Shown one piece after another: positions 1-5,138 of a stretch of 5,138 bases of DNA; within the stretch, counting starts at the first letter, position 1, and each line of letters begins with the position of its first letter. The stretch spans positions 1 to 5,138 of the forward strand of contig CAJYKY010000296.1 of NCBI GenBank assembly GCA_913775005.1. The letters run 5' to 3'. The position numbers and the translations under genes are program-made. The stretch comes from an uncultured Achromobacter sp. (GTDB lineage Bacteria; Pseudomonadota; Gammaproteobacteria; Burkholderiales; Burkholderiaceae_B). Under the pieces are notes generated by a model. It made no database searches and had not been told where the DNA came from. It saw only the letters and a program-made list of their open reading frames with translations.

Positions 1-546
1 GGCCTCGTCCCAGGGCCGGTCAGCCATCACGACGGCCAGGCGCGCGTCGGCATGGACTGTGGCGGCCAGCCCGTCGGGGAACACCAGGAATCCGTTGGCC
101 TCGTTGTCGTTCGAGCCCGGATAGCTGTAGCCCACCCAGTACGCCGTTTCGTCGCCACGCGGCGAGCGGACGCGCACGTTTTCTTGGCGCGTGGCGCTCC
201 AGCCAGCCGGGTCGATCACCAGCGGCTGCGAACGGAAGTCGAGCGTGTACGCCTTGCCCGCGCCGCGCACGTAGCGGTACAGATAAAGGCGGTTTTCCAT
301 TTGGCCGACCAGCACCGCGTCCTTGGCATTTTCGGTGCCCCAGGCGCGGCGCTCGGGCTCGCGCAGCGGGTAGCGCGACAGCTGGATGGACTCAATAACG
401 GCGCCGATATCGGACGCCAGCACGGGCTGCGGCGTGACGGCCAAGCCAGCCAGCGCAAGCAAAACAGCGTGAAAGCTGCGGGACAGTACGGGGCGAAAGC
501 GCGGCATGCGAGGCGGATGATCAGAGAAATCGGGGACACTGATCAT
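1..546 (-). CDS. Putative exported protein of unknown function (5' part, runs off left edge)
   Basis: An open minus-strand frame runs uninterrupted for 182 codons from an ATG at 546 to the window edge, so the C-terminus is missing. I do not recognise the family. Residues 1-44 look like a secretory signal: basic residues (R13, R16, R18, R23), a hydrophobic core (VLLALAGLAV, about 28-37) and an Ala-rich cleavage site VLA|SD at 44/45. The product is therefore probably periplasmic or envelope-located. The mature part is polar with scattered aromatics (e.g. LYLYRYVRG, YWVGYSYPG) and shows no catalytic motif I can name. A second ATG at 507 (residue 14) would give a more compact 31-residue signal and may be the true start; the purine-rich AGAGG before 546 is only one base from the ATG, and 507 has no clear ribosome site. 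It is divergent from the nifQ-like gene across 143 bp. The frame is preferred over the antisense ORF because of the signal peptide and GC-rich third positions. Confidence 0.7.
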   Translation of the reverse strand, partial: MISVPDFSDHPPRMPRFRPVLSRSFHAVLLALAGLAVTPQPVLASDIGAVIESIQLSRYPLREPERRAWGTENAKDAVLVGQMENRLYLYRYVRGAGKAYTLDFRSQPLVIDPAGWSATRQENVRVRSPRGDETAYWVGYSYPGSNDNEANGFLVFPDGLAATVHADARLAVVMADRPWDEA

Positions 547-689
547 ACCTCTGCCGCCACGTCTGCCCCGGGTATGTCCTGAGACGATTTTGTCCACAAT
601 ATCGCGGGCGTCTTCAAAATTCCGTTATATATTTCAAAACATAGCGACTTCATTAACAGCTTAATTACCTGCGATTTCCGCCCCCCGCC
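547..689. promoter_or_regulatory. Divergent intergenic region between exported-protein gene and nifQ-like gene
   Basis: This 143-bp gap separates two divergent starts and must hold the promoters of both genes. The stretch from about 590 to 670 is markedly richer in A/T than the flanking genes, with a TTATATATTT core at 625-634. I could not find a well-spaced -35/-10 pair on either strand, so no exact promoter is called. A TTCAAAA direct repeat and a TTAA-N4-TTAA symmetry (653-664) are the visible structures. The plus-strand gene has no clear Shine-Dalgarno sequence: the bases just before its ATG are C-rich. Confidence 0.5.
613..639. repeat. TTCAAAA direct repeat, 20-bp period
   Basis: TTCAAAA occurs at 613-619 and again at 633-639, exactly 20 bp apart (about two helical turns), flanking the AT-rich core in the divergent promoter region. 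The spacing puts both copies on the same DNA face, as in many operators. A 7-bp AT-rich word can recur by chance, so the regulatory reading is weak. Confidence 0.3.
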
Positions 690-1319
690 ATGGACGCCGT
701 GCTGACCTCTCCCCCCGCTTCGGCAGACCTTGTCGCGCCGGCTCAACGGTTTGCGCGAGCCCTGCTGCATCACGCGCCGCCCGGCCATCCGGACGCCGGC
801 TTCTTCTCTACGGTGATCGGCACCAGCCTCGCGCACAACGATCTGTCGCGCAGCGGCTTGTGTCCGGCAGAACTGACCGAGTTGCTGGATCACCTGTTTC
901 CGGGCGCGCTGGCTTCGACGGAAGATCGCCTGGCCCCGCTGATCGCCCAACATGCTGTCTACGTGACGCGCGGCCGCGGCGATCCGCAGCCCGGCTTCAC
1001 CTTGCTGCTGCGTGTGCTGCTGGACGCCTACCGCGCTCCCGAACCTGAAACAACGCCTTGGGTGACGGGTGTGCTGGTGCACGCCTGCTTACGGCCCGAC
1101 CACCTGTGGCGCGACCTGGGCCTGTCGGGCCGCGAAGACGTCACCTTCCTGCTGGCGCGCCATTACCCCGGGCTGGTTGTGCGCAACGTGCGCAATCTGC
1201 GCTGGAAGAAATTCCTGGCCTACTCGGCTTGCGAACACGCGGGCTTGCCGCCTTCAACCGCCCCCGGCTGCCCAAACTGCGAAGACTACAACGTCTGCTA
1301 CGCTGGCACGCCAGACTGA
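690..1319 (+). CDS. nifQ: NifQ family protein (molybdenum-donor type)
   Basis: A 209-residue protein, near the usual NifQ length. NifQ is an iron-sulfur protein that supplies molybdenum for FeMo-cofactor assembly in nitrogen fixers. Supporting features: the central ACLRPDHLWRDLGLSGR block (about 132-148), the RNLRWKKF segment (168-175), and a C-terminal cysteine cluster C181, C194, C197, C203. The family hallmark is C-x4-C-x2-C-x5-C. Here the last three cysteines fit (C194-x2-C197-x5-C203) but the first position is S189, giving S-x4-C-x2-C-x5-C; C181 lies eight residues earlier. ATG 690 is the only sensible start, since an in-frame TAA lies at 654-656 and no other ATG is near; the ribosome site is poor. 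No other nif gene is in the window and the apparent lineage is mostly non-diazotrophic, so the role here may differ from classical NifQ. The symbol reflects family membership, not proven function. Its 3' end converges on pqqU, 18 bp away. Confidence 0.85.
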   Translation: MDAVLTSPPASADLVAPAQRFARALLHHAPPGHPDAGFFSTVIGTSLAHNDLSRSGLCPAELTELLDHLFPGALASTEDRLAPLIAQHAVYVTRGRGDPQPGFTLLLRVLLDAYRAPEPETTPWVTGVLVHACLRPDHLWRDLGLSGREDVTFLLARHYPGLVVRNVRNLRWKKFLAYSACEHAGLPPSTAPGCPNCEDYNVCYAGTPD

Positions 1320-1321
1320 TA

Positions 1322-1337
1322 CGGACACGCGCGTCCG
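1322..1337. terminator. Small hairpin between convergent nifQ-like and pqqU genes
   Basis: The 18-bp gap between the two stop codons is almost filled by an inverted repeat: CGGAC (1322-1326), a six-base loop ACGCGC, and GTCCG (1333-1337). A hairpin placed between convergent stops suggests a bidirectional terminator. The stem is only 5 bp and no T-tract follows on either strand, so intrinsic termination is uncertain. Confidence 0.3.
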
Positions 1338-3563
1338 CTAGAACCGGTAGGTGGCGCCCACGCCCATCCCCACGCAGCGCCCAGCGGCCGGCTCGTAATA
1401 CCGTCCGTTGTTTTCATTGACGATCACGGACCCGGCATAGCGCCGGTCAAACAGGTTGTCCACCCGCGCATAGGCGTTCAATTCCCACGGCCCCACTCGC
1501 TTCACATAGCCGGTGCTGAGCGCCGCCACAAAATAGCCGGGCGCGTCCCCGTCGTTGGCGTCATTCACATAGATCTTGCTGAGATAACGGCCTTCAACGG
1601 ATGCCTGCCAGCCTTCGGGTGGCGCCCAGGCCAGGGACGCGAACACGGCCTGCCGGGCAATGCCGGGGATCTTGTTGCCCGCCCGGATATCACCGCTGCT
1701 GTCGTCGGCGTAGCGCGCATTCAACCACGTGTACGCGAACTGCGTGCGCCAGTGCGGGGCGATGTCGCCGGACCAGCCCAGCTCGACGCCGTCGCGGCGG
1801 GTGCGTCCCGCGTTCTGATAGCTGGTGCGTCCGCCTGAGCTGCCGGCCGACACGATTTCGTCGTCGGTGCGCGTATGAAAGACGGCGGCTGTCGCCAGGC
1901 CGCCCGCCACGCGCGCTTTCACGCCGGCTTCCAGATTCGTGCTGAGTGAAGGCGACAGGCCAAAGTTCAGCCCCGGCTGGCCGCCGGGCCGGTACGAGAT
2001 TTCGTTCAAAGTGGGCGTTTCAAAGCCCCGGCCATACGAGGCGTAGACGTTCACGTCAGAGCTGACGGCGTAGCGCAGCGCCGCCACCGGCAGCGCCTTG
2101 CGGTAACGCGCGTCGCCGCTGTCGTCGCCGTTGCCCGGCGTGATGTAGTGATCGTCGGAATCGAAGCGGACGGTGCTGTATCGCAAGCCCGCGTCCAGCG
2201 TCCAGCGCGTCGACATCTGCCACGACGCCTGCACATAAGGGTCTGCGCTGTAGACGGTATTGGTTTCGTCGCGCCGCAATGCGCCTTGCACGCCCAGCTG
2301 CTGATTGGCGCCGGTGCCGATGAAATTCTGGTAGCCCTTACGGCTTTCACGCATCGAGTCATATGAGAAACCGCCAATCAGTGTCAGCGGACGGCCCGCC
2401 ATGGTCTGCTCGGACGTCCAGCGCAGGTCCGCGCCGCCATACTGGCGCGCCAGGTCGATGACACCGCCCGCCTGCGTGGGCGCTAACTGCGCGGCAGGCG
2501 GAATCGACTGGTACTGGGTCGTATCGCGCTGGCCGTAATAGGCCATCACGCGCAGCGTGTTGCGCCCGTCCACCTGCCGCTCGTAGACCACGCCGCCCTG
2601 CGTTTGCCGCACCGTCTTGCGGGTGTTGTATTGCTCGGCCAGGGGCGCCGCGCGCGGGTCGTCCTGAAACTGCTGATAGGTCAGCCCCAGCGGATCCTGC
2701 GCGGTCAGGTCTACGCTGTTGACGACGATGGTGAGCCGGCTGGCGTCATCCCATTGCAGGCCGAGCTTGGCGTTGGCCAGGTTCTTGCGGGCCGCGGAGT
2801 GGTCGCGATAGCCGTCAGTGGTGAAGCGCGTCACGTCCACCACGTAGTCCAGTTCGCCCACGCGCGCATCGCCGGTCGCGGCCGTGGCGCCGCTGGCGCG
2901 CACGCCGTAACGCCAGGTGCCGTAGCTGCCGCCCCAGGCACTGGCCGCCAGCGACGGCGGCGCGGCGCCATCTTCGGTGAACACCTGGATGACGCCGCCC
3001 GAGGAATTGCCGTACAGCGCCGAGAACGGGCCTCGCAGCACTTCCACACGGTCGATGGAGCCGATATCGATGTTGGACGTTTGCCCCTGGCCGTCAGGCA
3101 TCGTGGCGGGAATGCCGTCCACATACAGACGCACGCCGCGCACGCCGAAGGTCGAACGCGCGCCAAAGCCTCGGCTGGATATTTGAAGGTCCTGCGCATA
3201 GTTCTGCCGATTCTGGATTTGCAGGCCCGGCACCCCGGCCAAGCCTTCCGACAGATTGATCTGGGGCTGACCCCAGCGCATCGACGCGCCGTCCACGACA
3301 TCGACCGAGGCGGGGGTATCCAGCACGGACGTACCGAGCCGTGTGCCAGTCACGACCACGGGCGCGAGCGTGGATTCGTCCGGCTGCGCCAGCACGGCAG
3401 GACTAAAGCCTGCCGCCAGGCCGGCCGCCAAGCCCGCCGTCCATGTCGTCCTCCAGCCATCCCGGCCGCGTGCCAGCCCTGCGCCATGTTGCCCCTCGCT
3501 GCGCCCTGCCCCCGCCTTGCCCCGCCGCGCCTTCTGCGTCAAACCGATCTCCCTAAACCCCAC
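1338..3563 (-). CDS. pqqU: TonB-dependent outer-membrane receptor, PqqU/YncD type (putative PQQ importer)
   Basis: A 741-residue TonB-dependent receptor predicted to import its ligand across the outer membrane using TonB-ExbB-ExbD energy. Order: long basic N-region (1-36), hydrophobic signal core (41-58), cleavage at VLA|Q (59/60), TonB-box-like LAPVVVTGT (66-74), plug (about 78-200), then a 22-strand-type beta-barrel ending in F741, the usual C-terminal aromatic. Plug motifs QNRQNYAQDLQISSRGFG (117-134), LYVDGIPATMPDGQGQTSN (146-164) and VEVLRGPFSALYGN (173-186), plus barrel stretches FDSDDHYITPGNGDDSGDA (about 467-485) and VDNLFDRRYAGSVIVNEN (701-718), closely match my memory of E. coli YncD, renamed PqqU for pyrroloquinoline quinone uptake. 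The ligand is inferred from that resemblance. The frame opens with GTG 3563; a TTG at 3542 (residue 8) has a better ribosome site. There is one cysteine, C730. Divergent from slyX. Confidence 0.88.
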   Translation of the reverse strand: MGFREIGLTQKARRGKAGAGRSEGQHGAGLARGRDGWRTTWTAGLAAGLAAGFSPAVLAQPDESTLAPVVVTGTRLGTSVLDTPASVDVVDGASMRWGQPQINLSEGLAGVPGLQIQNRQNYAQDLQISSRGFGARSTFGVRGVRLYVDGIPATMPDGQGQTSNIDIGSIDRVEVLRGPFSALYGNSSGGVIQVFTEDGAAPPSLAASAWGGSYGTWRYGVRASGATAATGDARVGELDYVVDVTRFTTDGYRDHSAARKNLANAKLGLQWDDASRLTIVVNSVDLTAQDPLGLTYQQFQDDPRAAPLAEQYNTRKTVRQTQGGVVYERQVDGRNTLRVMAYYGQRDTTQYQSIPPAAQLAPTQAGGVIDLARQYGGADLRWTSEQTMAGRPLTLIGGFSYDSMRESRKGYQNFIGTGANQQLGVQGALRRDETNTVYSADPYVQASWQMSTRWTLDAGLRYSTVRFDSDDHYITPGNGDDSGDARYRKALPVAALRYAVSSDVNVYASYGRGFETPTLNEISYRPGGQPGLNFGLSPSLSTNLEAGVKARVAGGLATAAVFHTRTDDEIVSAGSSGGRTSYQNAGRTRRDGVELGWSGDIAPHWRTQFAYTWLNARYADDSSGDIRAGNKIPGIARQAVFASLAWAPPEGWQASVEGRYLSKIYVNDANDGDAPGYFVAALSTGYVKRVGPWELNAYARVDNLFDRRYAGSVIVNENNGRYYEPAAGRCVGMGVGATYRF
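3549..3554 (-). promoter_or_regulatory. Shine-Dalgarno-like site favouring a TTG start for pqqU
   Basis: On the minus strand AGGGAG lies six bases before TTG 3542-3540, which is codon 8 of the frame annotated from GTG 3563. This spacing is good for translation initiation. The GTG has only a weaker GGCAGG five bases upstream. Starting at TTG would shorten the N-terminal extension by seven residues without touching the signal core. Confidence 0.4.
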
Positions 3564-3620
3564 ATTGACCTGCCCATCGCCATTGGAAATCCCCCGCGGG
3601 AATAGGTTCTAATAGCGGCC
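3564..3620. promoter_or_regulatory. Short divergent intergenic region, pqqU / slyX
   Basis: Only 57 bp separate the two divergent starts. It contains a perfect 8-bp palindrome, CCCGCGGG, at 3593-3600. No convincing sigma-70 promoter was found on either strand: TTGACC (3565-3570) and TTGGAA (3583-3588) lack a well-spaced -10. No Fur-box-like sequence is visible, which fits a non-iron ligand for the receptor but does not prove it. Confidence 0.4.
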
Positions 3621-3836
3621 ATGGAACCCTTGCAAGACATTGAACGCCGCCTGCTGGAACTGGAAGTGAAGGCCAGCTTTTCGGACGATCTACTGGAACA
3701 GTTGAACCAGATCATCGTCCGCCAGCAACAGCAGATCGACCGGCTGCAACGCGAAGTGGCGGACCTGCGTCAGCAGGCGCCCGAAGGCGCCGCGCCGTTT
3801 CGCAGCCTGCGCGACGAACTGCCGCCGCATTACTGA
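3621..3836 (+). CDS. slyX: SlyX family coiled-coil protein
   Basis: A 71-residue cytosolic protein of the SlyX family, whose biochemical role is still unknown; in E. coli the gene lies beside slyD. Recognition rests on length (E. coli SlyX is about 72 residues), on a charged amphipathic helix over residues 5-50 with heptad-spaced hydrophobics (L12, L14, V16, F20, L24, L28, I31, I39, L42, V46, L49) that predicts a coiled coil, and on the C-terminal PPHY, a SlyX signature. There is no signal peptide or membrane segment. The central run of glutamines (35-38) sits in the coiled coil. ATG 3621 is chosen because the SlyX homology begins there; the preceding Shine-Dalgarno is weak. It stands alone, not in an operon with slyD or fkpA, divergent from pqqU and convergent with the methyltransferase gene. 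Confidence 0.9.
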   Translation: MEPLQDIERRLLELEVKASFSDDLLEQLNQIIVRQQQQIDRLQREVADLRQQAPEGAAPFRSLRDELPPHY

Positions 3837-3853
3837 CGTTTGCCGCCTGCGCG

Positions 3854-3874
3854 GCCGGCGCGGCCTGCGCCGGC
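3854..3874. terminator. Perfect GC hairpin between convergent slyX and methyltransferase genes
   Basis: GCCGGCGC (3854-3861) and GCGCCGGC (3867-3874) form a perfect 8-bp all-G/C stem with a five-base loop GGCCT. It sits 17 bp after the slyX stop and reaches the last base of the opposing TAG stop, a position suited to a bidirectional terminator. No T-tract follows on either strand, so it may act as a transcription roadblock or RNA 3' stabiliser rather than a classical intrinsic terminator. Confidence 0.5.
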
Positions 3875-4704
3875 TAGTAACGGTAACGCACTAAGCGCGC
3901 GACGCCTCTCAGCGGCGGAAAGCGGCGCATCAACCACACCGCCGCGCGCGCCCGCCAACTGAACCTGGCCCGCTGCTGGCGGTCACCCTCGACATGCACC
4001 CATTGTTCGGCGCGCAAACGCATGCCAGGCACCAGCGCCTCCAGCTCCTGCGGATGCGCCAGACTCCAGCGCATGATGGCGCCCGTCGCGCGGAACATCC
4101 GGTTGCGCGAGGCCAGCGCCAAACCCAGCCGGCTATAGGCGTCGAACACGATTTCGCCCGAGGGAAATTGCGTGGTGATCGTGCGCAGCAGTTGCAATAC
4201 GTCGGTCTCGCGCAGGTACAAAAACAAGCCTTCGGCCACCACCAACGTCGGCTTGTCGGTAGGTATCTGCGACAGCCAGCCCAGATCCGACAGCGGCGTA
4301 CCGATCATTTCGTACCCCTGGCGCGGCGGATACAGCTTGCGGCGCAGCGCGATGACCTCGGGATAGTCCACATCGAACCACGCCACCTCGCGCGGCGGAT
4401 CGATGCGCTGCACCCGGGTATCCAGGCCGCAACCCAGATGCAGCACCGTCGCGGCCCTATGCAATTCGATGAATTCGCGCACCCACCCATCCAGCGTATG
4501 CGCGCGCAAGGCCAGCCCGACCATCATGTCGCGCGGCATGCGCAAGGCGGAAAAATCGTGATCGATGCGTGCCACCGCCGCCGCCGCGTGGCGGTCTTGC
4601 AACACCGAATCCGGCAGGCGGCTGTCTTCGGCTTTGGCGTACAGCGTAATTAGCAGCGTCGCCATTTCGCCGCCTAATTGGACCTTCAAGTGGACCTTTT
4701 CCAT
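3874..4704 (-). CDS. Class I SAM-dependent methyltransferase, leucine carboxyl methyltransferase-like family
   Basis: A 276-residue predicted cytosolic methyltransferase with no signal peptide. The order of motifs fits the LCMT/PPM1-like group (Pfam LCM, PF04072), whose bacterial members include O-methyltransferases of small-molecule and polyketide pathways. SAM-binding motif I is TVLHLGCGLDTR (86-97); the acidic motif II with the family's D-x-D-Y-P is WFDVDYPEVIALRRKLYP (109-126); the post-Rossmann motif is LVVAEGLFLYL (154-164), matching the family's V-x-E-G-L-x-x-Y-L. Residues 247-276 form a basic, aromatic tail ending RYRY, which could contact membrane or nucleic acid, but this is speculation. 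ATG 4704 is chosen for its GGAGG ribosome site; a second ATG at residue 14 has a weaker one. The substrate cannot be read from the sequence, and neighbours give no pathway. It is divergent from the DUF4148 gene. Confidence 0.85.
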   Translation of the reverse strand: MEKVHLKVQLGGEMATLLITLYAKAEDSRLPDSVLQDRHAAAAVARIDHDFSALRMPRDMMVGLALRAHTLDGWVREFIELHRAATVLHLGCGLDTRVQRIDPPREVAWFDVDYPEVIALRRKLYPPRQGYEMIGTPLSDLGWLSQIPTDKPTLVVAEGLFLYLRETDVLQLLRTITTQFPSGEIVFDAYSRLGLALASRNRMFRATGAIMRWSLAHPQELEALVPGMRLRAEQWVHVEGDRQQRARFSWRARAAVWLMRRFPPLRGVARLVRYRY

Positions 4705-4707
4705 GCG

Positions 4708-4712
4708 CCTCC
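4708..4712 (-). promoter_or_regulatory. Ribosome binding site of the methyltransferase gene
   Basis: GGAGG on the minus strand ends three bases before ATG 4704. The spacing is short, but this is the best Shine-Dalgarno match near either candidate start, so it supports the first ATG over the ATG at codon 14. Confidence 0.6.
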
Positions 4713-4776
4713 GGGGGACGGGTAAGGGCCTAATGATTCCATAAACTGTGACTATCGACTAAATCGAACTTTATTC

Positions 4777-4790
4777 TTCCATTCATGGAA
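4777..4790. promoter_or_regulatory. Palindrome TTCCAT-TC-ATGGAA, possible operator
   Basis: Six-base arms TTCCAT and ATGGAA pair perfectly around a two-base centre. The site lies in the AT-rich part of the divergent promoter region, upstream of the weak plus-strand promoter. Dyad symmetry of this size is typical of a dimeric repressor or activator site; no known regulator motif is recognised. Confidence 0.4.
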
Positions 4791-4800
4791 ATATCTTTTA

Positions 4801-4810
4801 CGGATATCCG
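4801..4810. promoter_or_regulatory. Perfect palindrome CGGATATCCG, possible operator
   Basis: A perfect 10-bp dyad whose centre lies 22 bp from the centre of the TTCCAT/ATGGAA palindrome, about two helical turns. It overlaps the spacer of the candidate plus-strand promoter, a position where a bound protein would block transcription. Function is inferred from position only. Confidence 0.4.
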
Positions 4811-4912
4811 GGTTTATCCCTATCTCTGATCGGCGCAGAATTCAGTCATCGGGAAACAGCAACGAACCACGACGGATGGGCCGCCGGATTCGCCTCCCAG
4901 GCTCTTGAAATC

Positions 4913-4917
4913 GGAGA
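4913..4917 (+). promoter_or_regulatory. Ribosome binding site of the DUF4148 gene
   Basis: GGAGA lies six bases before ATG 4924, a good Shine-Dalgarno match at normal spacing that fixes the start codon. Confidence 0.7.
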
Positions 4918-4923
4918 TTTACC

Positions 4924-5138
4924 ATGAAGAAGACCCTCGCTACCGCATTGATGTTGTCGCTAGCCGCGCTGAGCGCCGGCGCCTACGCCTCGCAAAACAT
5001 CGAACCCAACAACGTACCGTTCCAAGGCGTTTACGGCACGCCCTATGAAGGCCCGACCCGCGCCCAGGTGCAAGCCGAACTGGCTGCCGCCAAGGCTGCC
5101 GGCCTGGTGACCAACGTGGAACCGAACAACGTGCCCTT
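4924..5138 (+). CDS. DUF4148-type small exported protein (5' part, runs off right edge)
   Basis: Seventy-one complete codons are visible before the window ends. Residues 1-22 are a clear signal peptide: MKKT, a hydrophobic core (LATALMLSLAAL), and cleavage at AYA|SQ. The mature part contains GPTRAQVQAELAAAKAAGL (43-61), which fits the DUF4148 pattern of an (S/T)R-x-Q-V-x-A-E-L helix followed by an alanine-rich A-x-x-A-G-x stretch. DUF4148 proteins are short periplasmic or secreted proteins, often in several copies per Burkholderiales genome, with no established function. The octapeptide NIEPNNVP (25-32) recurs as NVEPNNVP (64-71), framing this helix. The start is well supported by GGAGA. It is divergent from the methyltransferase gene, with candidate operator palindromes upstream. 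Total length and number of repeats are unknown because the window ends inside the second repeat. Confidence 0.8.
   Translation, partial: MKKTLATALMLSLAALSAGAYASQNIEPNNVPFQGVYGTPYEGPTRAQVQAELAAAKAAGLVTNVEPNNVP
4996..5138 (+). repeat. In-frame N-(I/V)-EPNNVP repeat, 117-bp period
   Basis: Bases 4996-5021 and 5113-5138 align over 26 positions with five mismatches, four of which fall at third codon positions. The period is 39 codons. The conserved peptide with diverged codons suggests selection on the protein, or an old internal duplication, rather than a recent one. Whether further units follow is not visible. Confidence 0.7.

Larger units (their letters stand above)
4705..4923. promoter_or_regulatory. 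Divergent intergenic region, methyltransferase / DUF4148 gene
   Basis: This 219-bp gap contains an AT-rich block from about 4730 to 4830, the likely site of both promoters. Two palindromes lie inside it. A weak promoter-like pair for the plus strand is TTTACG (4797-4802), an 18-bp spacer, then TATCTC (4821-4826); this would give a leader of roughly 90 bases. A TCGA-N5-TCGA symmetry is at 4755-4767. No small ORF or RNA gene is supported in the gap. Confidence 0.45.

Noticed and set aside
52..582. 176-residue plus-strand ORF
   Set aside because: It is antisense to the exported-protein gene, is Arg/His/Ala-rich in the manner of GC-rich shadow frames, and has no recognisable motif; the opposite strand has a clear signal peptide.
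543..1082. 179-residue minus-strand ORF
   Set aside because: It lies opposite the nifQ-like gene and spans the AT-rich promoter region; its composition (Arg/Gln/His runs) is that of a shadow frame.
3593..3600. CCCGCGGG palindrome between pqqU and slyX as an operator
   Set aside because: An 8-bp all-G/C palindrome is common in a genome of this composition, and nothing else marks it as a binding site.
2604..3605. 333-residue plus-strand ORF
   Set aside because: Long but antisense to the well-recognised PqqU-type receptor; rich in Arg, His, Gly and Ala with no family motif. Long antisense ORFs are expected at this GC content.
3564..3620. Possible Fur box controlling the TonB-dependent receptor
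   Set aside because: No sequence resembling the GATAATGATAATCATTATC consensus is present on either strand of this short gap.
3994..4653. 219-residue plus-strand ORF
   Set aside because: Antisense to the methyltransferase, whose SAM motifs are clear; the translation is His/Arg/Gln-rich shadow sequence.

Overview
The window looks like chromosome of a GC-rich betaproteobacterium of the order Burkholderiales, most likely Alcaligenaceae (Achromobacter/Bordetella-like). This rests on strong G/C preference at third codon positions, a DUF4148-type exported protein (a family concentrated in Burkholderiales), and the family mix. There are no insertion sequences, tRNAs, rRNAs, CRISPR arrays or phage genes. 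Genus is an inference from style; no alignment could be run.

Six genes lie on strictly alternating strands, so none shares an operon inside the window. From left to right: (1) the 5' part of an unrecognised exported protein, minus strand, running off the left edge; (2) a NifQ-family protein, plus strand; (3) a full-length TonB-dependent outer-membrane receptor closely resembling E. coli YncD/PqqU, the pyrroloquinoline quinone (PQQ) importer, minus strand; (4) SlyX, a small coiled-coil protein, plus strand; (5) a class I SAM-dependent methyltransferase of the leucine carboxyl methyltransferase-like family, minus strand; (6) the 5' part of a small DUF4148-type secreted protein, plus strand, running off the right edge.

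Divergent promoter regions lie at 547-689, 3564-3620 and 4705-4923. The first and last are AT-rich and carry repeat or palindrome structure that could be operators. The two convergent junctions (1320-1337 and 3837-3873) each hold a compact GC hairpin without a T-tract.

The genes do not form one obvious pathway. The points most worth following are a NifQ homologue, with one conserved cysteine apparently replaced by serine, in a window with no other nitrogen-fixation gene; the putative PQQ receptor; a repeat inside the DUF4148 protein; and paired palindromes in its upstream region. I see no convincing evidence of a wholly new multi-gene system.
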